Source: Gnetum montanum
Taxonomy: Eukaryota > Streptophyta > Gnetopsida > Gnetales > Gnetaceae
Assembly: GCA_015680685.1 (NCBI GenBank)
Contig: MNCI01004050.1
Span: 1,136,817 to 1,200,816, forward strand
Direction: 5' to 3'
DNA: 64,000 bases
Part shown: in pieces, positions 24,498 through 36,952 of the stretch
Layout: each line of letters starts with the position of its first letter
Numbering within the stretch: the stretch's first letter is position 1
Notes under the pieces: model-generated
Databases searched by the model: none
The model's input: only the letters and a program-made list of their open reading frames with translations
What the model was told of the DNA's origin: nothing
Made by a program: the position numbers and the translations under genes

Positions 24498-27180
24498 TAG
24501 ATGGTCCCAAGAAGAGGAGCACAGGGAGGACCTTCCCAAGGAGCAAGCAAACAACCAAGAGGCCAAGGTAGAGGTTGAACTAGAGGACAAGAGCTAGAAC
24601 ATGAGGAGTAGGAAGCCCAATTATTCAGCATTCATCAAGACACTCCTACTATAGGACAATCAGCTCAAGAAGAGGCAAAAGAACCACAAGTGCTAGGACA
24701 ATGCATCACATTATCCCAAGACTGCCTTCAGCCATCCAAGAAAGATCCATTCTGACCATAGTCATCATGGAGATGAACTTTGGCTTGTTTATGGAATTTG
24801 TTCTTGAAGTGGTAAGGACATAGCTCCCATGGTCATCGCTATGGCCCATACTATCATAGAATGGTGAATGGTACCTTGGAGAGACTTACTAGTTTTGGCA
24901 CAATAAAGAAAAGGGAACTACTATAAACATTGGAGGAATCTCAGTGTCATTAATTAAGGCAATTGTCGAAGCTTTGAATATACCCAATGAAGAGGTAGGG
25001 TTAGCACATCTGTCCATCCGATTTAATCCTAAAACCAGAAAGCTATGGTTGAAATAGGCTTATGGTAAAGAAGATAAGGGATGAGCTAATTCTAGAAGAA
25101 AGAATATACTTCAAAATTGACACTTATCACCTATTCCCAACAAAAGGACTCAATCAACTATCAACTTATGCAGCTAGAGGTAGTGCGATTTTGATGGGCA
25201 AATACAATGCCAACCTCACACAACTGTACTTCATGGAAATACAAAGGTGGTTTGAAGAAAGAAAGATAGGGAAGCTAAAACTCCCATTCCCTTGCCTTAT
25301 CAAGAAGCTTTGTAAGCAAGCTGAAATCTTGGGACACACCAATGACATGTCCAAGAGAGCCCAAAAAGCTTCATACATTGAGTTGCTCAAACTAACACCA
25401 CCAAGGAAAGACCATGCTGAGGAGCAAGAGTAAGAATAAGAATAGCAAGTTCCACCACCATTGCCACAAGATTATAGATCATCAATGAGTCATCTACAAT
25501 AGATTGTAGAAACAATCAGCTGAGGAATAAGGGAAGAGGTCAATCTATACATAGTTATTGACAATGTTATTAGACCCACAGTTTTAACTGATCCAACCAG
25601 TGGACAGATTTCATTACAGTCAAGAGGAGAGGTACAATGATCATAATAGATCTCTAGGAATGTTGCATTGTTCCAAGTGGTGCTAGAGACTAAAGAAAGA
25701 GCCATAGTAGTGGTAATGACACATCAAGGTGAAGAAGGAGTAGCAAATATTATCACTGATTACACCAAGGAATCCTTCAATGTACCTATTGTATCACTGG
25801 CAAATTTAACTAGAGCCAGGGATGCTCAAATGTTAGCCAAAACCTTAATGACTCTTGCTGATCATGAAGATGTGCTCAATAGACTACTACAAACTAAAAA
25901 AGTCATGAAAACACTATTCAACATTCCAAGTAATGTCATTACATTACAATCTGAGCTCATCACCACCAAAGAAAAACTAGTCATGTTAGAGACCAAGGTG
26001 AAGCATGTAGAAGCAGAAGTTATAAAACTACAAGAAGAGCTTGTAGCCCTGAACGTTGGACAAAGAGATCCTATGGATTTCACTATGCTTGACCAAATTA
26101 AGCAATTTAGAAAAGAGCATATTGGTAGCCTAATCAAACAAAATAAATAGTTAGCAACTAAGAAGGATAAAGTAGTATGGAATGCCTCTGTAGCTGAAGC
26201 ATCAATGTAGACACATGTGAAGACACTTACCATAGTATAGGAGGAAAACAAATAACTTGTTGCTAATAACATGAGGTTGACCATGGTGGAAAAGTAGAAA
26301 AACATCTTAGAAGAGAGTATCCACCAATTGAGAAAATAGTTGGTAAGGATCAGCCAAGATATGAGTCACCTCGCAAGAGAAAATATAATCCTCTTTATGG
26401 AGGAGGTATGTGCCATTCAACAAAAATCAACCATTGAAATCAGCACATGGCAAAACAAGGCAAAGAAACATGAGAGGCTCAAGGAACACTTTCATGACTA
26501 AGTGGGCATATACAAGCAAATAAATGAGAAAGAAATCCAGATGGCAAAAGGCTAGAATCAACATAATTTTAATACAAAATCCTGACTAGCAATCCATCTT
26601 GGATAGTTATACCCTTGTCCACCAAGTGAAAGTGAAAAACAAAGTCCTACATATTGAGGACCTATAAGAGTACATGGGGTTAGTTAACTTGCGTTATGCT
26701 AACTTGGTTATGTTAACAACAGGCAAGCTTAGAAATGAGCTAGAACAACAAGTAGCAGCCACATATGCACTGTATGAGAAAGAGTTTGTGGATTGTAAAG
26801 ATGCTTTGTGGAAACTCCAAGTACCAAACTCTAAACTAGAAGCAATAAAAGTTGGCTACCACATGCAAAAATATGTAGTAGCAAATCTAGCTAGAAGATT
26901 ATCAAATTATTATGAACTCTGAGAGAAGGCTAGAGCATTTGAAGAGGAGAGAAGGTAATTCACATCTTGGTATGTCAAAGTAAATCAAATGTTTCCATAG
27001 CTACCATGCCCATGGGACATGATGACTCCATTAAACATTGGTTCATTAGCATGGACAGTTCATGATCTTAGAATAGAAGAAGAAAAACTTTAGGCACTCC
27101 TAAATTAGTACAGATTTCAAAAGCTTGATGATAAGGGGAAGTAACCAATGAAAGAGCCACCACCACCTGGAACAACATAA
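24498..27180 (+). pseudogene. decayed long coiled-coil ORF downstream of pol, function unknown
   Basis: The frame can be followed from ATG 24498 (MVPRRGAQGGPSQGASKQPR, a basic Gly/Gln-rich N-terminus) through several stops. The best open pieces are 25062-25433, 25668-26150 and 26674-26922. The first carries KLPFPCLIKKLCKQAEILG, which resembles a block seen in plant transposon or 'envelope-like' annotated proteins; that match is from memory and uncertain. The second and third are heptad-rich (ITTKEKLVMLETKVKHVEA). No transmembrane segment, protease or polymerase motif was seen. The position, after integrase and before the 3' LTR, is that of the extra ORF in Athila/Tat-type elements. Confidence 0.45.
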
Positions 27181-27386
27181 GGCTACATCTAGCTTTACAA
27201 AATTTTGTTCTTTTTTGTAAAGTTGTTATGTCATGAGTCCTATCGTTTTTGTAAACTCCATTGTAGCATTAGAGAGTCATGTATATAAGAGTTAGTATCA
27301 TGTGAATCTACCTTCCAATTTTGTAAGGAACTCTATTCTCGTTTTGTTTTAACTCAAGGATGAGTTTTCAATCAGTCATGAGGGTA

Positions 27387-28278
27387 TGATAAATCCAAAT
27401 TTTTCTCAACAATGATATCAAGTATCCAATATCTGAGCCATGATATCAAAACCCTAATATTAAGGCACAAGATTCAATGTCTTAGACATGTGCATGCCTA
27501 TAAATGCAACACTTAGGCGCATCATCCACATATAGTTTCATTTTACACTTAGCAAAATTTCGTCAATTTCTTTTCTTGATTTTAGCACTTAGCCCTTAGG
27601 AGTGTATGCTTGTAGTGTGATATTTAGTAATTGAACAAAGTCTTTATTTGAGTGGAATATACTTGAACACGTTTTATGCATGTAAATAAAGATCAAGGTT
27701 ATTTTACATCATTGCAACATCACTTAGTTTTTACTGTTTACACTTAGAATAATTTTTTTGCTTTGACTTAGCTTATTGTTTACTATTTTCTCTAGTTATT
27801 GATTTACTTTCTATGCACGTTATCATTACTATTATTAAGCAGAATGGATACGATTGATTCTGAGCATTAAGTGTAATCATTTGGTAATCCAACAGTATTG
27901 TCACTTGGTTTTCCCAGCAGCATAATACTTGGTAATCCTAGTAATGATTGCATGAGTCCAAGACATGTTTGGAGAATTAGGGATGAATGTCCATCACATA
28001 GGCTAGATTAGTTTTGTTTACTGTCACTTAGATTTAGGCACCATTCCATTTACTTTATGTTTACTAGAAGCAATATGGCCCATACAACAATATCATACAC
28101 TTCACTGTGAGTTAAAACATACACATTGATTTTACTAACTCATGTGAGAAGACAATGATTGTGAATTTAAACCAATTACTAGCATAATTACATTGCATTG
28201 TCCACGGAATTTGACTGGGTTGCGCATAAACACTCATAACTTATATAGTTAGGTGTTGGACTACTCCACCTCTCATTA
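27387..28278 (+). repeat. 3' LTR of the plus-strand Ty3/gypsy element
   Basis: The LTR starts TGATAAATCC after the polypurine tract. It has GATATC-type motifs at 27412-27460, a TATA box (CTATAAATG, 27498-27506), and ends near 28278 in CTCATTA, aligning with the family II LTR end CTCATCA. The preceding approximately 30 bp also match the family II 3' region. The other LTR is not in the window. Confidence 0.65.
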
Positions 28279-29410
28279 AATATTATTTTTATTATTGTAA
28301 TATTAAAATTTAAATGCACATAACTTTGTCTCTAACTCAAGTAAAATTGGTATCATTGGGTTGGTCTTCTTACATATTTTTCAATTATGGAATTTGTTTT
28401 ATCTTTTGGGCATCTACCCATTTTGAAGATTACAATAGTGGTTATTTCTATGGAATTATATATGGTTCAAGGAGAATGCTATGGTAAGAAATTTTCTTAT
28501 GCCATGTTGTATTGTTGTCTTCATGAAGTGTGTGTGACTATTAAGCATGATTATATGTGATCATGTTATGTTAGCTTTAGATGTATTGTGATTGTGACAT
28601 GTGATTGTTTAAGCTAGCCTAGATTATCAATACATGTCTTCGTAATGATGCTGGTAATAATCATTGGCGAGTGGTAATAAGTTTCTAAGAAGTATCTAAA
28701 CATCATCTTCATCATTTGCAATCTAATTTGCTAAGAGAGATACCCTACTTATAACAATTAATGAGGCCAATTCCTTCATTTTTGCTAGTAGCAAAAATAT
28801 CTTAAGCAACTCTAGAAAAGTCTTTCTTCTTATGCTTAACAAACCATAGAAACTTTGTCATGAAATGCTTTTATAGAAGCCAAATTGCTAAAGTATAGAA
28901 CATGAAATAACTTGACTATAAGTACACCCCATGACATATTGCCAACATGATACATTAGAAGTATTATAGAAGTTTCTTCATTGGGCTAACATTTTGAAAG
29001 GTATATTTCATATTATAATTTTTTGTTTCTCATAATTTAGGTCATCATAGATAACATCCGTGTTAACTTGCTTCACCTAAAAGTATTGAATTCAAACTCT
29101 TTGCATTGCAAGAGTGCCAAACAAAATATTCATCAACTGTGAAATTGCATGCTAGTAAATTTACCATTCTTGCTCTACGGCATGAGACATTAGGATTTCA
29201 CTCTGGCCTAACAAAGAAGGGGAAACTCTGGTAAAAATGTTAAAGGACGATAACAGCTCCAATTTAGCCTCATTTAAATGGCATGTCAACTGTTTACGCC
29301 TTACCAGAAGCATACGTTTTTTTTTTCTTTTTAATCACATATCTTTTTTACAGCTAATTTTGCTCCTAAAATTGGTCAACACACTCAAAGATATCTCTGA
29401 GTTCATGATT
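28279..29410. other. intergenic DNA, includes the 3' flank of the receptor kinase gene
   Basis: AT-rich DNA with no supported ORF or repeat family. The last few hundred bases would contain the 3' UTR of the kinase gene; no confident poly(A) signal can be chosen. Confidence 0.4.
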
Positions 29411-32400
29411 TTATCTTGGAACTGGAGTGATCTGAGGGTCCCAGACATGAGTAATCATGGTTTCAGGTGAGGAATCGGAGAGTTGGTACTGCTTATTGGC
29501 CTCTTCCAATTGTAGGACAACCTGACTCATATCAGGTCTATTGTCTTCATTCTCTTCGGTGCAACTGGTGGCTAACTCCACCAATTTCCACAAGATACTC
29601 ATGGCAATGTTTCCCTTGGCTTTTTTGTCAACCAGGTCTTGAACATTTCCAGCATTAACCATGGACTTTGCCCATGTTACAACATAGCCACTCTCAGTTG
29701 ATTCAACAGTTGGGTCAACCACTGGCCTACCAGTAATGATCTCAAATAACACTACCCCAAAACTGTAAACATCACTTTTCTCTCTCAACTCTCTTGCTGT
29801 CACATATCTGATACCCACAAAAAGAATGGTTAGAAATTTGGTATGCTATATTCATGCACTGCAAAACATAAGGTTTTCTTTTATACAACACTGGTTAGAG
29901 AACATACTGTGGATCAAGGTATCCAAACGTCCCCCTGACCTCGGTTGTGATATGAGTCTGATCTGTTGCAGGTCCAAGCTTGGATAGTCCAAAGTCTGAA
30001 ATTTTTGCTTCCAGCTTGTCATTTATAAGAATGTTGGATGTTTTCACATCTCTGTGAATTATATGTGGTCTACAGCCATAATGAAGATACTCCAACCCTG
30101 ACCAGTTAATTAGCCCATAATGATCAAGGGATCTGCAGTAGAGAATGTCATAATTGAATGCATAGTGGTAATGAAAGAGAAAGGTTTTCACCTCGAGCTG
30201 CCTTTAGTGCTATGTCAAGCCTAGTTCCCCAGCTCAGTATATTCTCTGCATCTGCGTCTCCTGCAAGAGATTATTAAAGCTTCTGTGAGATGAGAAGATC
30301 AGAGTGCACATTTTTCAACACTGACTAAAATATGGAATTGAGTTTTCTAATGGGATAGTTCTCCAGAAAATTTGATTATAGTTGCAGCACAAGACATTGA
30401 AGTAACATGATTTAGAAAAACAATAAAAGAATATAATGATTCCTCTGAGCTGCAAATCCTTGCCACTTTCAGAAAGCTTTTATTCTAAAAGTTTTGAGGG
30501 AATACTTACGCTGCAGAAGATGGTGCAAGTTTCCATTGGCCATGTATTCATAGACCAAGATGCGTTCTTCAGATTCACAGCAGTACCCTACCAAGGAAAC
30601 CAGGTTCCTATGATGCAACCTTGAGAGTGATAAAACCTGCAGTCGTAAAATAAACACCAGATAAAGATATCAAATCTACTTAGGATTTGGATTAACCCCA
30701 AAGGAAAGGGGATTTCCTTTCCATGGGAACTGGACGTCAATTCTATTTGAATGACAAACTACTTTTATAGAACTTTCAAGATGATGCCTTGCAAAAAGGG
30801 TTTTGTCACCTCTGCTTTGAATTCTTTGGCACCCTGTTTTGATTTTTCTGCAAGAACCTTGACAGAAACCTCCATCCCGTTTGGTAGATGACCATGGTAA
30901 ACAGGCCCGTACCCTCCGCTTCCTATTTGATTTGAAAAACCCTTGGTCATCTTTCTTATCTGCTTATAGTTGAATTTTTGGGTTGGGACATTTCCAATCT
31001 CATCCCCTGCAAAACAAACGACCTAATTTATGCGCTTCCAAGTTCCAAGTTATTCATCTGGCATTCTTTGCTCTATATTATAGATCAATTAATTAAGTAC
31101 TGGAAAATTCTTCCATCCAGAATATAAAACTGAACAATATAATTAGACTAAGCTACCTTCAGCCTGCTTTCTCCTCCGGCTGTATAGAGCTAAAGCAGCT
31201 AGCAAAATCAGGAGAGCAAGGATCAACACACTTGTTAATGTTGCTACCAAAACAACTGTCCTGTCTGAGGACTTGCACTGACCGTTTCCACACCGTATTA
31301 AATTTCCACCGAGCCTGCAGAAAGGAAACGGGCAAGAATGCAGAATCAACTTTAGCAAGAGACATCCATTATCAAATTTTCTCATTTGATAAAATGAAAA
31401 TGTATTAAAAATAAATACAACCTTAAGTTGATACCCTTTTTAACAAGCGCAGGAGCTATAGAATCAAACTTGTTATTCTCCAAATTTCTGCAATGACGGA
31501 ATATCATTAATTTCAAGTGAAACCTGCAGAAAATTGGAAAATTGCACAGGTACCCGTGACTTACAAGTTTGTCAAGTCTGTCAAATTAGCTAGGAATTCA
31601 GGTATTCTCCCACTAAAGTTGTTGTTAGAGAGATCTCTGCAAAAAGAAAAAAATGTGGAAGTTGTATTATTACTTGAATTGGAAAGGAAACGAGGAAACA
31701 ATTGGTAAAGAGGAAACACCTACAAAGACTGCAGAGCTGTAAGATTTGCAATGCTGGAAGGAATGCTCCCTGATAAACCTTTGTTTGAAAGCTTCCTGAA
31801 ATAAGTGCAATGACATCAGCCACTTGGTGAAGAATTCTTCTTTGTTAACATTGTATATGCTAAGTTAAACAGGCAATAGGTTGGTACTTCCAGAAATTCT
31901 TCATCGAGTTTGTGTTATGACTTAATTAGTACTAGAAGCGGTATAGGTAGGTGTCAAGGTTGACATATCAGAATTTATGGATTCTTGGCTGCACTCCAGA
32001 TTAAATTTTATCACTTGGCCAAACCATTTTTGAAATATTAATGAGATACTCACAAGGCGATGATTCTGGGAACCGAGTCGCTACTGCAGCTGAGCCAGTC
32101 CCAGGCGGAACCTGAAGGCAGACAAGGATCGCCACCAGCTACATATCTCCATCCAAGCTCCCGCTGAACATTCTTCAACGCATCCACTGAGATTCATATT
32201 AAACAAACCAAAATCAGGAAGACAGGGGCTTTGTTTGCCGCTGCAGATGTGAAACCATTTTTAAAAATTAGCCGTAATAATAGTCTCTGTACAGGATAAA
32301 ATCAGAAAAGGATATGTGAAAGTAAACGGATGGGGAATTTCTTAATATGGAGAATAATATATAAGCTCAATTCAACTTGTTTTAACAGACTAAAATGTAT

Positions 32401-35382
32401 AAACAGTGATCAGGGAATAGAACTAGCAGTTCAAGGCTAAAAAGTCCTCAATGTAAGAAGTTAAACTACTTAGAAATTTAGGACCAATACTCCAATGAAC
32501 ATATAATGAAACGGATATGGACTTGGGTCCAGATGGTTAAAGTGAAAACAGTCCAGTGTTATGTTATGTTATGCTTTATGCTGTAAAAGATTCTAGGTAC
32601 CAGCTAGAACCATAATTACGGAAAGACAGAAAATGGGTAATGTAACACAACAGGTCTGGGACTTTAAATGGCCCGGAAAGAATGATTGTACATAGAGAAA
32701 AGGATGACCATTAATTTAGTGACAGAAACTGAATATTACAAGAGGAAATAAATGGTGCAATACCAAGACAGCAGAAGAATTCTTGAAGTTTCTTGCTTTT
32801 ATTTCAGATAAGTTATAGCAAGAACATCTTAGATGTTAACAAGATCAGATGAGATGGCTAGCTTATAAAATCAATTCCAGAAAAATGTAAAAGTTTACTC
32901 AAAAAGGATATGCAAAAATTAATGTAAAATGCCACAAAAAAACTGCAAATAAATAAGTACCTGGGTAGACATCAATTGAGAAGGACAACTCAATGTAGCG
33001 ACCCATGTTGTTGACATATGGCCAGGATGATGAAGATGATGTTCAGGATGATGAAGATGATGTTCAAACTCATTTAGCAAAAACAAAACTATAGGTTTCA
33101 AGCATTTAAGATCGTGAAAAAATAAAAGGGTCCGCTGAACAACACTGATGTATTTACTTAGTCACAAATTGAGCAACACGGTCAACAGAATAACGCAGCT
33201 CTCGTTACATGAAAAGCCAATTCGTCCGCTACAACAGGTTGGGCAATTTTCTAGATGACGAGGATATTTAGTCTCAGCCCAGCCCAGCCCAACCCAACCC
33301 AAGTTCATGAGATAAAAACTAATGACGAGAAAGGAGGAGAAGCCAATAACAACAATACTGTACAATACCGTCTGCGGGGAATGTTCCGGTCTGATATGGA
33401 GCGCCTTGCCTTCCGATTTCCATTGCGTTGAGTAGAGGGACAATGTTGGAGGATCGAGTGGTAGCGGTGAGAGTAAGCTGCATAAAACTTTTGGTGGTAT
33501 AGGGCCTCAGTACCGTTATATTGGAGGTTTTCAGATACTCTGGTCTGATTGGATCGGAAACAATGTCGCCATCAATGGAAAGCTGGAACTCCCTCAGCTG
33601 TGTGCTGTTCAGGACCTCCAACTCGGCAAAGTACATAACAAGATAGAGATTTCCAAAGCGTCTGCTGCGCATCTCCGGCAACGCGATTGTGTCTTGAGAA
33701 GAGAGTGTGCTCCTTATCGCGTTCTGCATCACCTTCACTGGCGGTTGCTCGCCGGCTGCTGCTCCCACAGAAATGTTTTTGTCCGTGATCAGTTTCGGGA
33801 AGTAGGATTCGTCTTCGTCCGCATCCCATACTCTGTCGTATGGATCGTCTGGATACCTGTTTCAATGTAAATTTGCAGGTTAGGTTGGGTTGGGTTACAG
33901 CAGATTCTTCTGCAGTTCTGGACTTTCCTCAATTCTTAACGGGCACCTTCTTAGAAATTTGGGCAATGAAGATCGTTTGGGAATACTGTGTGATCCCACG
34001 GAACGGAAAAATGGCGGACAAGTGAAGAAAGTATGCAAAACGAAGTTTTTAATTAATTTAAAGTTAGAAAAGGAAATGATATGGTCAGAGAGGCGTCATA
34101 GAAGCATAACTGCTGTTTTGGGATCTAAGTTCCCAGGACAAGAAAAAGGGGAAACAAGGTAGAGAAGTGCAAAAACAATTATTAATGAATTGAAATTTCA
34201 ACTGTTCACGCAACAGTAAAGAACAGAATTCGCTGTGCATCACAAGGAGATTTACAACCGCCGGAGGCATTTGAGCGAGATCCTACCACCAACAGCGGAA
34301 GTGGAGATCAATCAGTGGGATTGAATTCAGGTCAGGTCATGAAACTTTCGTTTTACCGTTCAGTCTATTACAGGCCCGTTCAGTCTATTACACGCAATCG
34401 ATAGAGTCTGTCTTCAAAGTTATGTACGACCAGCATCAAATTCAGGGCTCAAATTGACAGAGATTACAGTACCTGATTGCAGTTTTAGAGGGGTGAATGC
34501 CGAAATTGGTCCGTAATAAAACGAGCAAGAGGTTGCTCTGAGAGGGCCAATACAAATCGGAAGCAAGCGGCCTGAACTCAAGCGCAGAGATTATGGGCGC
34601 GCTGCCATTTTGTCCTCTGAGCAGGCACACATTCGTGGGTTGAAACTTTGCAACAAAAACGAGCTCCTTGATCAACAGGTCCTTGCTGCCTGTTCCCATC
34701 ATAACTGCATCCCACACAACGGAATCCAGAACCATGCTGAACGATGGCTACGAAGTCAAACTGTCATAATTTCCGTACACGAAAGTGGCGCGCACATGGT
34801 ATTTGCTGCCCACCTTCACGAGGCCTCCGCCCAGTTCGTAGCAGTACTTGGCTCTGCTTTCGTCATTGTCGAAGGCTCGCAAGCTCCTCTGGTAGCGCGG
34901 AACTGCCGATATATCTGAGCTGCTGCCTCCTGCGTAGCTTTGCAGAGAAACTTTCCTGCCCAGCTTCATGTACGCGTCGTCCGCTACCCATTCTATGCCG
35001 GCCTCGTCCGTGTAGTTCCCGGATCCTCCGCAGTCCAGACTCAGAAATCCTGTTGGAAACCCGCGAACAGAGCACTCATCAATCAATATGCCACAGTACA
35101 GCTCTTTCTTCCAGTTATAAAGAATTTTACCCATCAAATTTAAAGCATTGATGTCGTCGTTTAATGTCAATTGCAGTTTCAATAAGGTAACAGCTCGTAC
35201 GAGAGACTACAAGACCAAGGCCACAATTCAGAGTGTGCGCATTTGGTACCGTCAAAACCCTTGAATCTAAAATATGTGCGTGGGATTTTTGAGGGGTCCT
35301 GACCTGGTTGGCTTTGTGAGGCTTGCACCATGAATGCGAGGACGATACAGAAAGCTTGCAGAACTGTCCACAAATTTGCCAT
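29411..35382 (-). CDS. malectin-like LRR receptor-like kinase, 13 exons, two apparent lesions
   Basis: Predicted plasma-membrane receptor Ser/Thr kinase of the LRR-I type. Exons (minus): 35382-35304, 35049-34473, 33856-33369, 32186-32054, 31796-31724, 31636-31565, 31487-31422, 31314-31157, 31006-30810, 30636-30510, 30260-30192, 30097-29908, 29807-29411; about 875 codons. Signal peptide [19 protein letters not shown]; malectin-like domain (exons 2-3, [23 protein letters not shown]); WDWLSC and three LRR exons; membrane segment [19 protein letters not shown] (exon 8). Kinase: [16 protein letters not shown] lysine, [43 protein letters not shown], so an RD kinase with all key residues. All junctions used are GT-AG and in phase. 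Lesions: in-frame TAG at 34748-34750 in the malectin-like domain, and exon 5 is 73 nt instead of 72 (extra base near 31740), which shifts the LRR frame. Either the gene is newly dead or these are assembly errors. Confidence 0.88.
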
Positions 35383-36503
35383 ATTATTCGAAACGGAACG
35401 AAACTGCAGAGTGAGGTAGCAGAAGAAGCAAAGAGGATGAGCCACATTCATGGTGTTTTTGCGATAGCAGAGCGAAGTCTCTATAACAGTTTGCTCTTTG
35501 TTACGGGTCAAACCACCCTGCTCGTTAGTCAATAAAATGGCGTCACTTCACAGTACTAGTCATATGGAAGCTGAAATCTTTTTCCCTCCCCTTATGATGT
35601 CAGTGCCGATAACAATTTGAGCGTCAGGATAGACTATAGAGTGTGAACCTGAAACTAAAACGGAACCGTTCAGATTTATTTAGGATGTATCGTACAGATA
35701 TTACACTTTTTCATAAAATGAGAGGCTCTGCAGGATTCGCATCCAGATGTGGTTCCATCGCACCTGAAAAATTTCGTACCCCACGAACATCGGTTACTTG
35801 GAATTCAACATTTTTGTCAGTCTTGTCAACGCCCTTTATTTCGTGGATGCTTCCAAAAGACGGCATCGATGACAGCCCCACCAATAGCCCAACTAAACGT
35901 AAACAAACTGAAATTTATTCTCAAATTTCAAAAGGTTTGTGATGTTTAGTCCTTTGTTGACGGTCTCAAAAAATAACGCCCGCCACATCCATTGACTGAT
36001 AGCAGAGGCAGGGGAACCATGGGTGAAGACCCTTTGCGTCCACGGGAAATTTCTGGCATACTTTACGTGAAATTTTTGGCATACATTTCTGTCTGCAGAC
36101 TAAATTTATATGTTTAATCGTAAAATTAACCAATATAATATATTTTGAAAAGCATATATGTTTGTTTATTTACTAGTAAAGCATATATGTTTGTTTATTT
36201 ACTAGTCAAATTCCTAGCCTGTGTGGAATCAACTTATTCTATGCACATTAATGAACGTAAAATTCTAGTATGGTGGAATCAACATATTCAACGCACATTA
36301 ATGAACGTGTTGATATTAACATTCCCATGATTACATGTTGATATTAACATTCCCATGATTACATCGGACCATTGATTAATAAGTTTAACTACTCTAATAG
36401 GATTTCACAACCTCAGGGTCATCCCTTTTTTCTTAAACCAATTGTATAGAACATATGGGGTGCTTCCAGAAAATATTGTTCAACCGTGGGATGATTAAAT
36501 GTC
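35383..36503. other. intergenic: receptor kinase upstream region and tandem-repeat patch
   Basis: Holds the presumed promoter and 5' UTR of the kinase gene; no TATA box could be picked with confidence. 35700-35940 has a more gene-like base composition on both strands, but no domain is recognisable. 36149-36364 is a patch of three adjacent duplications (separate entry). Confidence 0.45.
36149..36364. repeat. three consecutive short duplications
   Basis: A 29-bp unit is repeated in tandem (36149-36177, 36178-36206). A 36-bp unit is repeated with a 14-bp spacer (36223-36258, 36273-36308) and two internal differences. A 28-bp unit is repeated in tandem (36309-36336, 36337-36364). The first and third pairs are identical. 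The three units are unrelated to each other. Confidence 0.9.
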
Positions 36504-36594
36504 TGTTGAGGCCAACCTCACCCATGCTAGACATAGGGCCTTGTTTAAATGAGTTTTCACAGGTGTTCACGTGTCCAAAATTTACGCATCAACA
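36504..36594 (+). repeat. 5' mini-LTR (91 bp) of family I
   Basis: Starts TGTTGAGGCC and ends ACGCATCAACA. The first ~48 bp match the 5' end and the last ~43 bp match the 3' end of LTR A. About 1.58 kb between them, including the TATA box and GC-rich part, is missing. Confidence 0.8.
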
Positions 36595-36952
36595 CCTTTT
36601 TGGTACTAGTTTCTCAACCTTTTCTTTATTTTTCTTTTATGTTTCTTTTTTTTAGAAAAAAAAATTATTATCATTTTTTTTACTGTTTGTTTTATTTTTG
36701 CCTTATTGCTCTATTTTAGTTTCATTTTCAAATCCCTAAATTTATATTCTAGCAATCTTTTTTTTTTAATTTGTTTTTTTGAAATTTAATTGAGGTGATT
36801 TAAATCATTTTACTTTCAATTTACTTTTCTGAAATTTTGTAATTTCAATTTTACTTTAAAAAAATAAAAATATAGCATTCAAATGTTTTTTTTTTATTTT
36901 TTTAATTTTCACAGTTTATTAACATTTTACATTTCCTGTTATTTTTCATTTT

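Larger units (their letters stand above)
20178..28278 (+). mobile_element. 5'-truncated Ty3/gypsy element (family II relative) with 3' LTR
   Basis: Pol starts inside reverse transcriptase right after the LINE fragment, continues through RNase H and integrase to about 22365, then a coiled-coil ORF (24498-27180), a polypurine tract (CAGTCATGAGGGTA ending at 27386) and a 3' LTR (27387-28278). The tract and LTR start match the minus-strand family II elements (CAGTCATGGGGGTA followed by TGATGAG). No 5' LTR or gag was found to the left. Confidence 0.7.

Noticed and set aside
32950-33012. Possible extra exon of the receptor kinase (minus, ends ACCCAG|GTACTT)
   Set aside because: Exons 3 and 4 join in phase without it, and its translation does not match the family at this place; probably intronic.
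35700-35942. ORF of 99 codons and an open opposite strand
   Set aside because: No recognisable domain, homologue or splice context.
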